Of a stretch of DNA of 64,000 nt, positions 22,918 to 33,877 are shown piece by piece (position 1 is the first letter of the stretch; each line of letters starts with the position of its first letter). The notes below the pieces were generated by a model that was not told where the DNA came from, did not search any database, and was given only the letters and a program-made list of their open reading frames with translations. The stretch spans positions 100,841 to 164,840 of the forward strand of contig NJPS01000064.1 in assembly GCA_002946415.1 (NCBI GenBank). The letters are read 5' to 3'. This DNA is from Rutstroemia sp. NJR-2017a BVV2 (lineage: Eukaryota > Ascomycota > Leotiomycetes > Helotiales > Rutstroemiaceae). Made by a program: the position numbers and the translations under genes.

Positions 22918-23856
22918 ATGAATAACTCCGCAAACGATAACAAGTTTGTCCCCAAGCAGGCTCTCATGCCAACACCGCAGCTTTATGATGAGCTTGTCGG
23001 AGATAGTATGGAAGAGCTTGCGAAGGTCAGCCTTGCCCAGATCTCTCCTATTCCTACTGGCGCTATTATCCGTAAGTAGAACACTATGGAGCTGTATAAT
23101 CAGCTATAGGAAACCAGGATAAGAGGCAAGATGCTGACTACTAAAGATGATAATGGTTGCGGGACTGGAGCCGCGACCACCGCAGTCATGGACGCTATCT
23201 CCACGAAATCGGTGCAAGTCTCAGTCAAAGGAACCGACAATAACGAAAAAGCACTAGAGGTCTATAAGAACCATATTGCTGCCAAATCTTGGCCTGCCGA
23301 GGCTTTACTGATGGATTCCAACAAGCTTGAGTTTGCAGATAATACTTTCTCCTATTCCATCGGGAATGCCTTTCTTTTTGTGCTACCCAATGATGGTATT
23401 GATACTGTGAAAGAGTCATATCGAACACTCAAGCCTGGCGGAACTTTGATCGTCAATTCCTGGGCCTATGTCCCCAATATGGAGCCCATTCAGACAGCAG
23501 CCAAAGCTACTCGACCCCCAGGAACTCCGTTGCCGAGAGACGGTTTGCAAAAATGGTCACCAGCAGACTTTTTGCGTGATGTGGTGGAGAAAGGTGGATT
23601 CGAGAAGGATAAGATCACTCTAGCGAAGAGAGATATTATAGTTACAACGACCGAGCTCACGCGCTTTGCAACGATGCTCTGGAGTTTCATTGGAGGAACA
23701 ACAGAATCTGGCTGGCTTAATTCAGATGAGGATAACTGGGACAAGGCTATCGAGATCATCAAGGACGTTTTGAGAAAGACGGACGGCTTCAAGCTATTGG
23801 ATGGTGGAAGAGCGCAGCTGAAATTTATTGCCAATGTTGCCATAGCTACAAAATAG
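22918..23856 (+). CDS. GliN-like small-molecule methyltransferase
   Basis: Two exons, 22918-23071 and 23147-23856, with a 75-bp intron (GTAAGT, CTACTAAAG); 287 aa. SAM-binding motif I is DNGCGTG at residues 53-59, created by the splice. Motif II/III regions include FADNTFSYSIGNAFLFV and YRTLKPGGTLIVNSW, the common class I methyltransferase post-motif. The overall look is that of methyltransferases found in ETP and other fungal clusters (GliN type); I cannot tell whether it targets N, O or S. All elements of the fold appear intact. It lies 391 bp after the UMTA-type gene on the same strand. Confidence 0.85.
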
Positions 23857-24243
23857 GCCCAGTCGCTGCCATGACCTTTCGCAGCTTAATCTCGGCTGTT
23901 TGCACCACAAGGCTGGTGGTAGGAGCGCTATCTAAGAGCCGTTTCTATCTTGTTAGAGGACTTTCTTTAAAAAATAGTTATTGGATAACTGCATCCCATC
24001 TGTTCTATTCGCATGAGGCAATAATAACACAAGAGATTTTGTGATGTGAGGCAGATTGGTATAATTTATTATGACTGAAAACAATTTGCATTTTGGAACT
24101 TGCTTTCGGCGACTATTTCGGGTCTCCGGCTGCTTCCATACTCTCAACTCTCTTATCTGATGATTCCATAAATAACGTAGATTTATTTTCAAAGTGCCAA
24201 CGTCACTGTCTACAACGCCAAGTAAAGGCATGAGAAGTACTGA

Positions 24244-24489
24244 AGCCGATGCCACCAAAGGTCAGATAATTCTATACTTGGTAAAGACCTCGCCGTCCCA
24301 GAAACATTTGCATCTGAAATGTACCAAAGATTAGGCTCTAATGTTTTCTATCACCCATCCAGAGAATGTTTGCACGAAGCTCCATTCATCGGCATCCAAA
24401 GCATTGAGCCGGAAGTCTGGGATATATCATATCCGGTAACCGAGCTGGGTATGAATACAGCCACTGGCAGTGCCAGCGTCAAGCCTTAA
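24244..24489 (+). other. Coding-like remnant of unknown family
   Basis: An 82-codon open frame without ATG near its start, ending TAA at 24487-24489, contains ILGKDLAVPETFASEMYQRL, then HEAPFIGIQSIEPEVWDISY. Its composition and motif texture look like real protein, perhaps the C-terminal part of an NmrA-like or other short-chain-reductase-like protein, but I do not recognise it with certainty. No upstream exon could be joined confidently. It may be the tail of a lost cluster gene. The CGG-N3-CCG site at 24434 lies inside it. Confidence 0.35.
24434..24442. promoter_or_regulatory. CGG-N3-CCG inverted repeat upstream of the P450 gene
   Basis: CGGTAACCG, flanked as CCGG...CCGA like the site at 21110, lies 84 bp before the P450 start codon. 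It falls inside a possible coding remnant, so its match could reflect former coding sequence. Role inferred. Confidence 0.3.
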
Positions 24490-24525
24490 TGAACTGATCA
24501 CTATGAGAAGAACTGATCTGACAAG

Positions 24526-26346
24526 ATGTTTCTGTTAAATGATATTACCATCAAAAATGCTACATTATCGCTACTCATCTTGGTTTGTGGCCCCACGCGC
24601 ACTGCTGTGTATCTTACTGATGATTTTTAGTTACTCACATTCATTGTCACAAGAGCCGTGTATAACATCGCTTTCCATCCGCCTTCAAAATTCCCAGGTC
24701 CTTTGACTCGAGCAGCATTTGCGTGGCCTGGCCTGCTGGGAACGTGTAAGGGCCAATACGTGAGCGACGTCTGGGATATACACCAGAAGTACGGGCCCGT
24801 TGTCAGAATTGCTCCAGATGCTGTATCGTTCTCCACCTCAGGTGCATGGAAAGGTGTCAACTCCTGTTTCCTTAGGTATCTCTAGACTCATATGAGGCTG
24901 AAAAGTGGCTAAAATACGATGTTTTATCAGATATATACGCTCTACAGGATGGGAAAAAACAAATCGCGAAAGACTATAAGCGTTTTCCAGATCAAGTCGA
25001 CGCAATTCATCTTTTTGGTATACAGCTTTCCTAGACTTATTAGAATCACATTAGCTAACTTTGTAGCTTCCAATGATGTCGACCATGCTCGTATTCGCAG
25101 GATCGTTAGCTACGGGTTTTCCGCTTCCGCACTTCGGGCCCAGGACGGCATGATTACCAGTCATATCCAAACACTGATGAGAGAGCTTTCTGCACGCATT
25201 AGCACCAAAACAGATATAAAAAAGTGGTTTGATATCCTCACATTCGATATCATGTCGCATTTGACCTTTGGCGAGTCATTTTCAGCGCTCCCCACTGGCG
25301 AGCTAGATCCCTTCACTGTGGATTTGTTTGGGAAATTCAAGATGTACAACTTGATCTATCTGTCGCGGGAATACGGTTGGATCAACTCGCTTTTCAAGCT
25401 AATGATGAAGCTTCCTTCGGTTGCTGAGCAGCAAAGGAGATATTTCGAGGGGACCAGACTTAAGGTTGAAAAACGCATGCAGACCGATAACCCCGACGAA
25501 CATGACTTTATGAGATATGTGCGTAGACTGCTAGTCATTATTCGTTGTATCCTCTGTGGCTGATATTATCCCTATATTATAGATTCTTCACAACAATCAC
25601 GAGAATGCCATGGACCTTACAGAGATAATTGGCACCACAACCGTGTTAGTTAATGGCGGTGGACAGGAAATGGCAGTCTGCCTATCAACGACTTTGTACT
25701 TCATGCTGAAAAACCCCGGCTGGCTCAAAAGATCACAGAATGAGCTAAGTGCTGATAATGGGAGTAGCACCACCTGTATTGAGGCAGCGATCAACGAGGC
25801 TATGCGCTTGCATCCGCCGGCTGCTGGGAACTTTCAGCGCCGTACTGGAGACTCGGGAATTTTTGTCGATGGACATTTTGTTCCACCCAATGTAAGTCGG
25901 CTTGCTTACTTCAATGATCAATCCTGGCATATAAAAATCAAAGCTTACAGATATATAGACATCTGTCGGAGTCAATCAATACGCGGCTTTCCATTCTCCG
26001 GCCAACTTCCACGATCCAGAGAGATTTGCACCGGAGCGCTGGCTTGCTAGCCCACCGAATGAATTCTTCAACGACAATACTGCAGCCTTCCAGCCATTTT
26101 CTATGGGGCCGCGGAACTGTATTGGGAAGAAGTAAATATTCCAGCCTCTTTATATATGCATCAGGGATTCTGTTACTAACACAGAGTAGTCTAGCTATGA
26201 AAATTGTTATACAGACGCTGGCGCAGCTGCTGGGAGACTTTGATATCAAGACTCGATCAATCTATCATATGCCGTCAAATAGCAGAGTGGTCGATAAAGA
26301 GAAAAATACTCAGAAGATGGACCGACAGAACTGTATAGAAACATGA
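24526..26346 (+). CDS. Cytochrome P450 monooxygenase
   Basis: Seven exons: 24526-24582, 24631-24853, 24931-25017, 25067-25518, 25583-25891, 25959-26131 and 26190-26346; 485 aa, no internal stop. The N-terminal anchor has a hydrophobic run (TLSLLILLLTFIV, joined by intron 1) followed by HPPSKFPGP. Other marks are the ExxR motif EAMR in INEAMRLHPP, ERFAPERW, and haem binding FSMGPRNCIGK with Cys at about residue 430. The I-helix oxygen-binding motif is GGQEM (299-303), where the usual Thr is Met. The C-terminus after KTRS is shorter than, and unlike, the usual DQ-Y-W tail, so it may be truncated. It is probably a tailoring oxidase of the block, acting at the ER membrane. Exon 1 is the least certain: a GTGTAT donor at 24607 would also keep frame. 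Confidence 0.8.
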
Positions 26347-27306
26347 AGCTGGACCAGGTTGCCAATACAGCCGACTTGGCTGCATCGCATGCCGTTATCT
26401 TGCATATGTGAGTAAATTAGACCAGGCCGGAATAGATGCAAGATTACAATTGGACAATGAACTTCATTCAGTGCTCCGATGGGATTTTTATAGAACAGCG
26501 TCAACTGCTACAACAAGAAATTTTACCCAACCCAAGAACGAGCCGCTGTCACCATTTCGAGCCGCAATGATAGAAATGTGCCCTAAAAGTAATTATACCA
26601 TGGCAATTCCCTCTTCCTCCGGTAATCTTTCCGTCCTTCCGTGTTTGGTAGTCAATATAAGCAATGCTGTGCGAGGTTGCTTATCGACATGGTCCCGAGA
26701 ATTCGCAAAAACCCCTCATAAGTCTTGTACGATTGTCTTTCCGCCTCTCAGCCTTCAAGCCCTAGTTGCCAATCTATTTTTGGACCCCATTCCCATGTCG
26801 TCCTGCTTGTACATCAGCACTGCGTTGCATTGAACCCGCCTGCAATTCCAAAATGCAAGCCATAGCATGTACAACATGTGCCAAGCATGACATCAACACG
26901 TGGTGCTGAAAAAGTCAATTCCGTTTTCAGGGCATAGCACTGCAATTGTCTTCATCTAGCGTTACTAGCTTCCGCAAGATTAGGTCCAAGAATCCCGTAT
27001 TCGAAAGCCAATGGTCCCTTTGATGAGCCATAAAATATCCGGAATCTCACCCGATTGTCGAGGTGTGGTTACGGGATCCTCATCCCCAAGAAAAACCTTG
27101 AATGCCACATGAGCCCTACCTGCAAGTCATTCCCGAACACAACATACTGTTGTCCCGTTCTGGCTGTGAACCAGACCCAAACCCGTCCCGTTATTTCCAT
27201 ATTCGTTGCAGAGAAGTACATGGAAGTTGTTCGCATCGTCGGCAAATAGCACTCTGTGTTTCATGATCGCCGAGTATGGTTGGCTGGTAGTGTGGTTTCT
27301 CAGAGG
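26347..27306. other. No recognised gene, right border of the secondary-metabolism-type block
   Basis: The frame at 26408-26833 (+) has no domain that I recognise and no supporting context. The remainder has only short frames. This interval separates the metabolic block from the conserved Vma22-like gene and is taken as the block's right edge. Confidence 0.4.
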
Positions 27307-28031
27307 CTAGACAACATTTGGTTCTGGAGCACGAGAGCTCTCTATCGAGGAGCTTTTCTTGACTTCGGCAGTCTCAATCTTTCTGCGATATTTGCGAGCT
27401 CGTCTGATCCGAATCTCCAAGTCGGCCATCTCTTTCTCCGTGTTCACCAATCTCGGTATGATATTCTCCACTATTTTGATACTGTCCACTTGCGTGAGCC
27501 GCAATGCTTGTGGAATAAACAAGCCGAACATCTTCAGCGGATCTTTCTTTTTAGGCACCGTTTTCGTGTCCTCGCTACCTTCATCGGAATGGTCCAACAG
27601 TGATGTACCCTTTATCGCGAATGTAGGAGGGGCAGGTTGTGTATTCGAGGCGTTTTCGGGGATTGTTACATCGCATGATCGTAGTGCTTGCATGCGATCA
27701 TCAAAGCCAGAAGTGTCGTAACGAATGTTATTTTGAGTCGTGAAGTTTGCCCGCGAGAGGTTGATATGCATCTATTTTCAGTTTCCATTAGTTGACCGGC
27801 TTGGAGCTTCATCGAGCGTGTTGTGAATTGGCACCTCTCGCAAGGCTGTGCAAATGAGGGGTAGTGGGGTGAGGAGGTAAGCTCGTTCGTAGAAGGGAGA
27901 CTAACGGATGAGGATAATGAAGATAGCTCGGCGCGTAGTGTGGCGTACTGGTCTAGAAGATGGAGATATCGTTCGAGGAATCCGTCAATTTCCTTGGTGA
28001 GGTCTTCGACGGTAGAAGCAGGGATCGACAT
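27307..28031 (-). CDS. VMA22: Vma22/CCDC115-like V-ATPase assembly factor
   Basis: Two exons on the minus strand: 28031-27906 and 27771-27307, joined across a 134-bp intron (GTTAGT donor, AATAG acceptor, CTAAT branch); 196 aa. The N-terminal exon encodes a coiled-coil start (EIDGFLERYLHLLDQYATLR). The second begins with NLSRANF and then GFDDRMQA, matching the conserved core of fungal Vma22 (RANF-RYG-YDERMQA). The C-terminus (MFGLFIPQALRLTQ and a final helix rich in E/R) also fits: family members end with a segment predicted to pack near the Vma12-Vma22 complex. In yeast Vma22 acts at the ER in assembly of the V0 sector. The intermediate 134 bp could also be read through in frame 1, so the splice choice rests on the family match. 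Confidence 0.72.
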
Positions 28032-29560
28032 GATATGGGAGATGAGGACTCGGACGCCAATGTTTGGTGAGATGAGGCGAGACTGGATGAATGAACGAAT
28101 GGATGATACGACTCTGACACTTTGTTGGAGGTAATTTCGAATTGGTAGCTACTAGCTACCAGCTAGACTCTAGAGTAGCGGATGTCACGAAGCTTGAGAG
28201 CTTGCTATCTTTTCTTGTTTCTTGCTTATCGTGGATTCGTGTTGAAACTCTAGGAGGCGCGTCGGAGTGGACGGTCGAATCCGATAGGTAGCCTACTCTG
28301 CAATTCGGAGGTACTCGAGTAAAGTGGAGTAAAAATGATTCGCGAACTTCTCACTTCTCCCTTCCCCTGCGACTTCCGGAGACGACGAGATTTCTGTCAA
28401 GGATTGGAGATTGATGGAAGATTTGGAAGATTCCAAGATGTGCGTGGAAGAACGTAAAAGAGTGGCCCTCGAGTGAGAAGTGGAGTTTGAGGACCAATCG
28501 ATTAATATATCTCGAGAGTGTTTAAATGAATGCGAAGGAAATGGCCCGTTTACAGTCATGCACTTAACCAGCTGCAGAGCTCCTTTTCAAGGGTATTAGT
28601 ACTTTGTACAGTCAGTGCGTGGAGAAATAATGAGGATATACTTCATTCTCTAGGTTACTCGCAGGGCCGTCTATGAAGGAATATTGGTGACGATCGTTTG
28701 TTAGTTGCACGTCCAAGATCAGCGCCTTCACAGAAAGGTGAAGTAGCATTTATCTCACTAGCTCAACGGAAGCTTCTTATGCTCCGTACGGAGTACTCGA
28801 TAGAGTAGGCATTGGCCGCCGGTAGTGTAGCCAGTAGACAGACTGATATTAGATTGATAGAGAGATTGTGCTATGACCTGCATTTCTTTCCTACACATTC
28901 TGCATTCTCATGGGTGTATTAACTTATGCCTTCTGCCTCCTGCCTCCTGCCTCCTACCTCTGAATGGCTGATGCATGTTGTACGCTTCTGTTTCAAACAC
29001 TTCATGCTCGGGGCCGCAGTACAGTCTACCCGTCACAGCCATACCGATACCGTATCACTCTTCCAATAACGGCGTGAACCTTGCCGATATCAACCTCGTC
29101 TTGATGGCTTGAAGGGTATTGTACTCCTCCGTACAGATGTCCGATCCCGTAACTTTATTCCGTGTTGACTCGTCGAGCCCATCACCCCGGTTGCCTTGCT
29201 TTCGTGTGTGCGAAGTGGCTACGGTACGAGTGAGACGCTATCTGACCGGATACCTGAATAGTCTCCGGTCTATAGTTTATCCAAGCTGAGTATCAAAAGG
29301 ACAGCTCTTTTGCTTTGGCCCGAATTAGAACGTTGCATTGGAATGTTGTATCATCGCGGCTGTTCTGCACCCAAAAGTCATAGGTGCTTCCACTCAAGGT
29401 AGGGCAGACGGGATTCTTTCTTCTATGTGCTCCCTGCTCCTGCTCCCTGCTCCCTGCATATAACAACTTGGCGCCCTCAAGCAAAAGGAAGAAGTCGATG
29501 AAGCTGATGAGCTCTTCCGCTGCTCCTCCAAAAGCAAATATTACGCGATAGTCCATATTG

Positions 29561-29597
29561 CAGTCCCAGTCCCAGTCCCAGTCCCAGTTCCAGTTCC
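29561..29597. repeat. Tandem repeat of CAGTCC/CAGTTC hexamers
   Basis: Six tandem copies of a hexamer (CAGTCC, the last two CAGTTC). Upstream of CDC42; no function evident. Confidence 0.9.
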
Positions 29598-29723
29598 GCG
29601 CTCCCCTAGTCAATCATACCATTATACCATTCCTGGCCCTATATCGAAACGTGAGCTCCTTCCGCTACCTCGCCCTACTCGACCCATGCCAGCCGCCCGC
29701 CTGCAATTGCCTAGAACGTCCCT

Positions 29724-29760
29724 CCCAGCTCTCTCCCAGCTCTCTCCCAGCTCTCTCCCA
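29724..29760. repeat. Tandem 11-bp repeat (CCCAGCTCTCT)
   Basis: Three perfect copies of an 11-bp unit plus a partial fourth. Contiguous with a C/T-rich tract in the CDC42 upstream region. Confidence 0.85.
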
Positions 29761-31017
29761 TCTCCCACCTACCCTTGGAGCCTGTTGCATTAAATGCGCT
29801 ACCTATTGCATAGTCGGTACATCGGTACATATTGCACCACACTGCGCTGCACTGCACAAAGCTTTTGCGATTACACAACATTGCAATATCAATCGCCCTA
29901 CCTTTTCCTTCCTTTGCTGCACCTAGAGAATAATATCAATAATATCATCCTAATTACAAGCACCCTTTGAAAGACAAAGCAGAACAGCAGCAGCAGCAGT
30001 GGAGCCAAGCCGGCAGAGCAAAGCAACACAAACCACCGCAAAGAGAAAGAAAGCCGAAAAAGCACAGAGCACACAACCCACCGAACCACCGAACCGCCAA
30101 ATCACCCAGAGCACCACAGCACCCTGGGAGCCTTACCCTTACCCTTCCCTTCTTGCAGCGCATCACCGAAACGATCTCCAATTCCCCAATAATTTACTCA
30201 ACCCAACTCAACCCACAACTTATCAACGCCAATACCGATTCAACCGAATCCAATTCAATCCAATACCAGACGGCACCTCTCCATTCCATATTCACCACTA
30301 CCCGGGCACATCCTCATTTTCTCTCCTTTGATTACCGCATCCGATCCCTCGTCCGCTTCCTCCAAGTTGACCATTGCCTGCGCCAAAGATAAATACCCTG
30401 GCTCCCATCAAACATACCGAGTACTTCTGCAGCTACCGAAGTGCGAAAGGTATTAAAATCCAATTGGGAGATCTGATCTGCTAAGAAACGACTGCCCCGT
30501 TGCCCCGTTTTCTGCCTTATTAGGGTCGAATAAAGAGGAGTCAGGAATTTGGGAAATTCGTCCCTTGGTCTTTGGTCGTTAAGCCTTGGTCCTTGGTCCT
30601 TGGTTCCTTGGTCCTTGATCGCGCGTGTGCTCATCCACGAATCCACTCCCTCACCTCCTCGAAACTCCAAACTTAGACAACGACACAAACCACCAAATCA
30701 AGCCAATTCAAATTCACCCTTCATCACCCACCACCGCCGACCCGGTTTCTATCAATCCAATCATCCAACCGGTCACCCACGACAGCTTTCCTTCGCTACC
30801 CCATTGCCGTCGTCCTTCGCATTGATTACAATTCACTCTTCCCAATCCACCCGCATTTCGCAGACCGACAATTACCCCGAATCCAAAGCCTTCGATAGAC
30901 GATAAAATCCAATAATTCCACAGCCACCTCACCGAGGTACTCATCGCAGACAGTGGGTTTTGAGGAGCTGCTCTACGGTCAGAGTAATTCTCAGATAGGG
31001 ACATCGCAATCGGAATA

Positions 31018-31947
31018 ATGGTTGTCGCAACAATAAAGTGCGTATCATCATGCTTGGTTGCATTTATCAATCCACTTGAGCTTGTTCATATCTCATGGTC
31101 ATGTAGCACCGTCATGTTCTTTGACGATGTTTAAGCTGTCATGGATTGTATAAAGCTTCGGGGAATATTTCTATGGGTTCATTGCTAATATTTCTTATCA
31201 AATTATAGATGTGTGGTCGTCGGTGATGGTGCGGTTGGAAAGACCTGTCTCCTCATCTCCTATACTACGAACAAATTCCCTTCCGAATATGTCCCTACTG
31301 TCTTCGACAACTATGCGGTTACTGTTATGTAAGTCGACGTCCATACAATGAGGGCTCCGCGTTCTCTATCGACATTTCCTGCCTTATCAATACGGGTTCC
31401 GGTTGATGGCACATGAGGGATGCACCATTCTGACATTTGAATTTCTTAGGATCGGCGATGAACCATATACTCTCGGGCTATTCGATACTGCTGGACAAGA
31501 AGATTACGATCGACTTCGACCTCTGTCATACCCTCAAACTGATGTCTTCCTCGTTTGCTTCTCCGTTACTTCCCCCGCCTCTTTCGAGAACGTACGAGAG
31601 AAGTGGTTCCCAGAAGTTCATCATCACTGCCCCGGCGTACCTTGCTTAATTGTTGGAACTCAAACCGATTTAAGAGACGATCAAAGCGTGAAGGAGAAGT
31701 TATTCAAACAGAAGATGAAGCCGGTAGAAAAGTCTGATGGTGAACGGATGGCAAAGGATTTGGGGGCGGTGAAATACGTTGAGTGCAGTGCTCTCACGCA
31801 ATATAAGCTGAAGGATGTGTTTGATGAGGTATATACCACAACTCCTTTTATTGGCTCTGCATAAACTAACATCATGGACAGGCGATTGTAGCAGCATTAG
31901 AACCACCCGCACCTAAGAAGAAACATAGCAAGTGTTTAATTCTTTGA
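31018..31947 (+). CDS. CDC42: Rho-family GTPase Cdc42
   Basis: Four exons: 31018-31037 (20 bp), 31209-31328, 31450-31828 and 31882-31947; 194 aa. The G1 P-loop GDGAVGKT is at residues 12-19, switch I contains [13 protein letters not shown], switch II is [20 protein letters not shown], the NKxD-equivalent is GTQTDLRDD, and the SAK-like motif is ECSALTQ. It ends with a polybasic stretch (PKKKHSK) and CAAX box CLIL, whose final Leu predicts geranylgeranylation. It controls polarised growth, actin and septin organisation and NADPH-oxidase signalling at the plasma membrane. The first exon ends inside codon 7 (Lys), so intron 1 is early and would be missed by simple ORF calling. It is preceded by a long G-poor leader region. 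Confidence 0.98.
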
Positions 31948-33877
31948 AATACCCTCAAGTCGATCAATCTATATATTCGACTTCTCCACCCTCATACCCT
32001 CGTCGTCGTTGTCACATTCTGCTAGATTTAGTCCTGCGCAATCCATGATTCATCGATCATAGTGTTGAAGAAAGTTCAGGAATGCATTGGAGGTATGGAG
32101 CCGGGAGTTATATTACACATCAACGTTGGTTCGAATGCAATATCTCTCTGCAGAGGCAGAGCATCATTCAGAACCCCATTCTCAATGTCACAATCCCATC
32201 GTTTGGATCGATTTTTATAGTTTTGGAAGGTGGGTGGGGTGGATAGACATTAGGGAGCAATGGGCATCTTCCCTCTTAGGAGATACTCCGAACAGATTAT
32301 ACCACAGGCTGTCGAGTTCGTTTAGTCTTTTATTGGGAGGACTTACACAACATTGAGAGCTGTATGCAGAAGGGAGAAATATTTTGTGGACTGGAGTCAA
32401 TGTGAAGCTTTTTATTTCATCTACTTTATTAACTCTGAACTATCAGTCCGTTTCCCTTTTCCTGACCGGCGATTGGGTATAAGTAAATATGCAATACACA
32501 GAACTTTTTTTGATATCATTTCTCTGAGCTGAGAATTTTTCTAGTTTGGTTTACTCTGGGATAAGAGGTTGGCATGGAGGGGAGGGAGTGCCAAATCGAA
32601 TATGCATGCATACAAACGCATTTTGCCAAGACGGGAGCGCTATATATTCTTAGTATCAAGATGATTGATTCACATCATATAACGTATGATTTGACGGTTA
32701 GTTGATTGATATGATTGATGATCGTACATGGTGAGCGAGTGAGTGAGCACGGCACAGATTAAGATCAGATCAGATTCAGATCAGATCTTTAAAAAAAAGA
32801 AAATACCCAAAAATCTCCCCCGCGCTGGTCTCAGACCCCTATCTATGTTTGGTGCTTGGTGCTTGGTGCTTGGTAAAAAGCGAACGCAACGGTCGGCGAG
32901 GCAGTGCGCGTGAAGTCGGTTCGTTCAACGGCGTGCTAGGAGCTAGGAGTTAAGGCCTAGGAGGAAAAAGAAAAGGGAAGATCCCGTGTCTGGGAAAAAG
33001 GTCAAACTAATTTTTGGGGGAGGTGGGCTAGTTGATTGTGAGGTGCTGGGAGGTGATGGGAGGTGCTAGCTGTGGGGTGATGTCACTGGGTTTTGATGGG
33101 GTTTATGGGTGGGTTGGGGGATGGGAGGGTTTTGGATGGGGAGGGGAATGGGGAGATGTGTAATTGTATATATAAACATTTTCTGAAGTGTATGCGTAGG
33201 GAGATTATACTGCAGTGATGTTGCAGCGTTGAAGCGATGAGAAGTTGCGGTTAGGTAGGTTGCTGCTGTTGTGTTTGTCTTTGGGGGTTGCTTTCGGGTC
33301 TTTCTATTTGGAGGTGCTCATCTAATAGCACGATAATTGGCAAGTAAGTTGGTTGGTGGGTAGGTTTTGAGATGGGGAAGTAGCTGCGGTGTGAGAAGGC
33401 CGTCCGAGTTGGAGAGAGGACTTGTATAGGATGCATCGATGGTACGAAGTAGATGTAGATGGCTAGATGGCTAGATGGCTAGATGGCTAGATGGGTAGAT
33501 GGACGTGTAAAGACTGATGATTGCTTATGATTGCTTGCGGGAAGGAGAAGGGAGGTTAGGTAACCAGTACATGTAATGGTTAGTGTAATTGTTATTTGTT
33601 GGGCTTATCATCATGGGGAAGTTTATACTGTAACAGTGGATGGATTGATACGATATGAAGCGTTTTACTAAGTATCTTTCTGTATCTGCATCGATAACGC
33701 CCTTGCTATTACATGTACATCTATGGAGTTAGATAGTGTTAGGGGTACTTAAGCCCACGGGTGCTGAGCTGGTTGCGCAAACTCTCTTTTAACCTCGAAC
33801 TACTCCTTCTCGTGGTAGATATTCGACAGCCAAAGAACAGCCAGAAAAAGACGGAGTCCTGAAGAAGAAGAATAACG
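31948..33877. other. Intergenic between CDC42 and the agmatinase-like gene
   Basis: No recognised gene. It contains the CDC42 3' flank, TGCTTGG repeats near 32849-32875, a G-rich minisatellite-like stretch (GGTGGG/TGGG units, about 33020-33150), CGCAACGGTCGGCGAGG-type GC patch at 32885, and an 8-bp tandem repeat listed separately. All frames are low complexity. Confidence 0.45.
33457..33503. repeat. Tandem 8-bp repeat (AGATGGCT)
   Basis: Five to six tandem copies of AGATGGCT, the last with a G/T change. It lies about 375 bp upstream of the agmatinase-like start codon. Confidence 0.9.

Larger units (their letters stand above)
28032..31017. other. Long intergenic region / probable long leader of CDC42
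   Basis: No conserved gene. An 88-codon ATG frame at 28559-28293 (-) is the only tidy small ORF; I do not recognise it. 29550-31017 is dominated by C/A-rich, G-poor sequence on the plus strand (many CCA, CAA, TCC runs) with short tandem repeats, as in long 5' leaders of fungal signalling genes. 30570-30625 repeats CCTTGGT/CTTGGTCC units. Frames across it are low complexity. Confidence 0.4.

Noticed and set aside
14200..26400. A complete epipolythiodioxopiperazine cluster
   Set aside because: No NRPS, glutathione S-transferase, dipeptidase, C-S lyase or cyclotransferase-like gene is present, and the reductase copies are broken. Only a resemblance in gene types is claimed.
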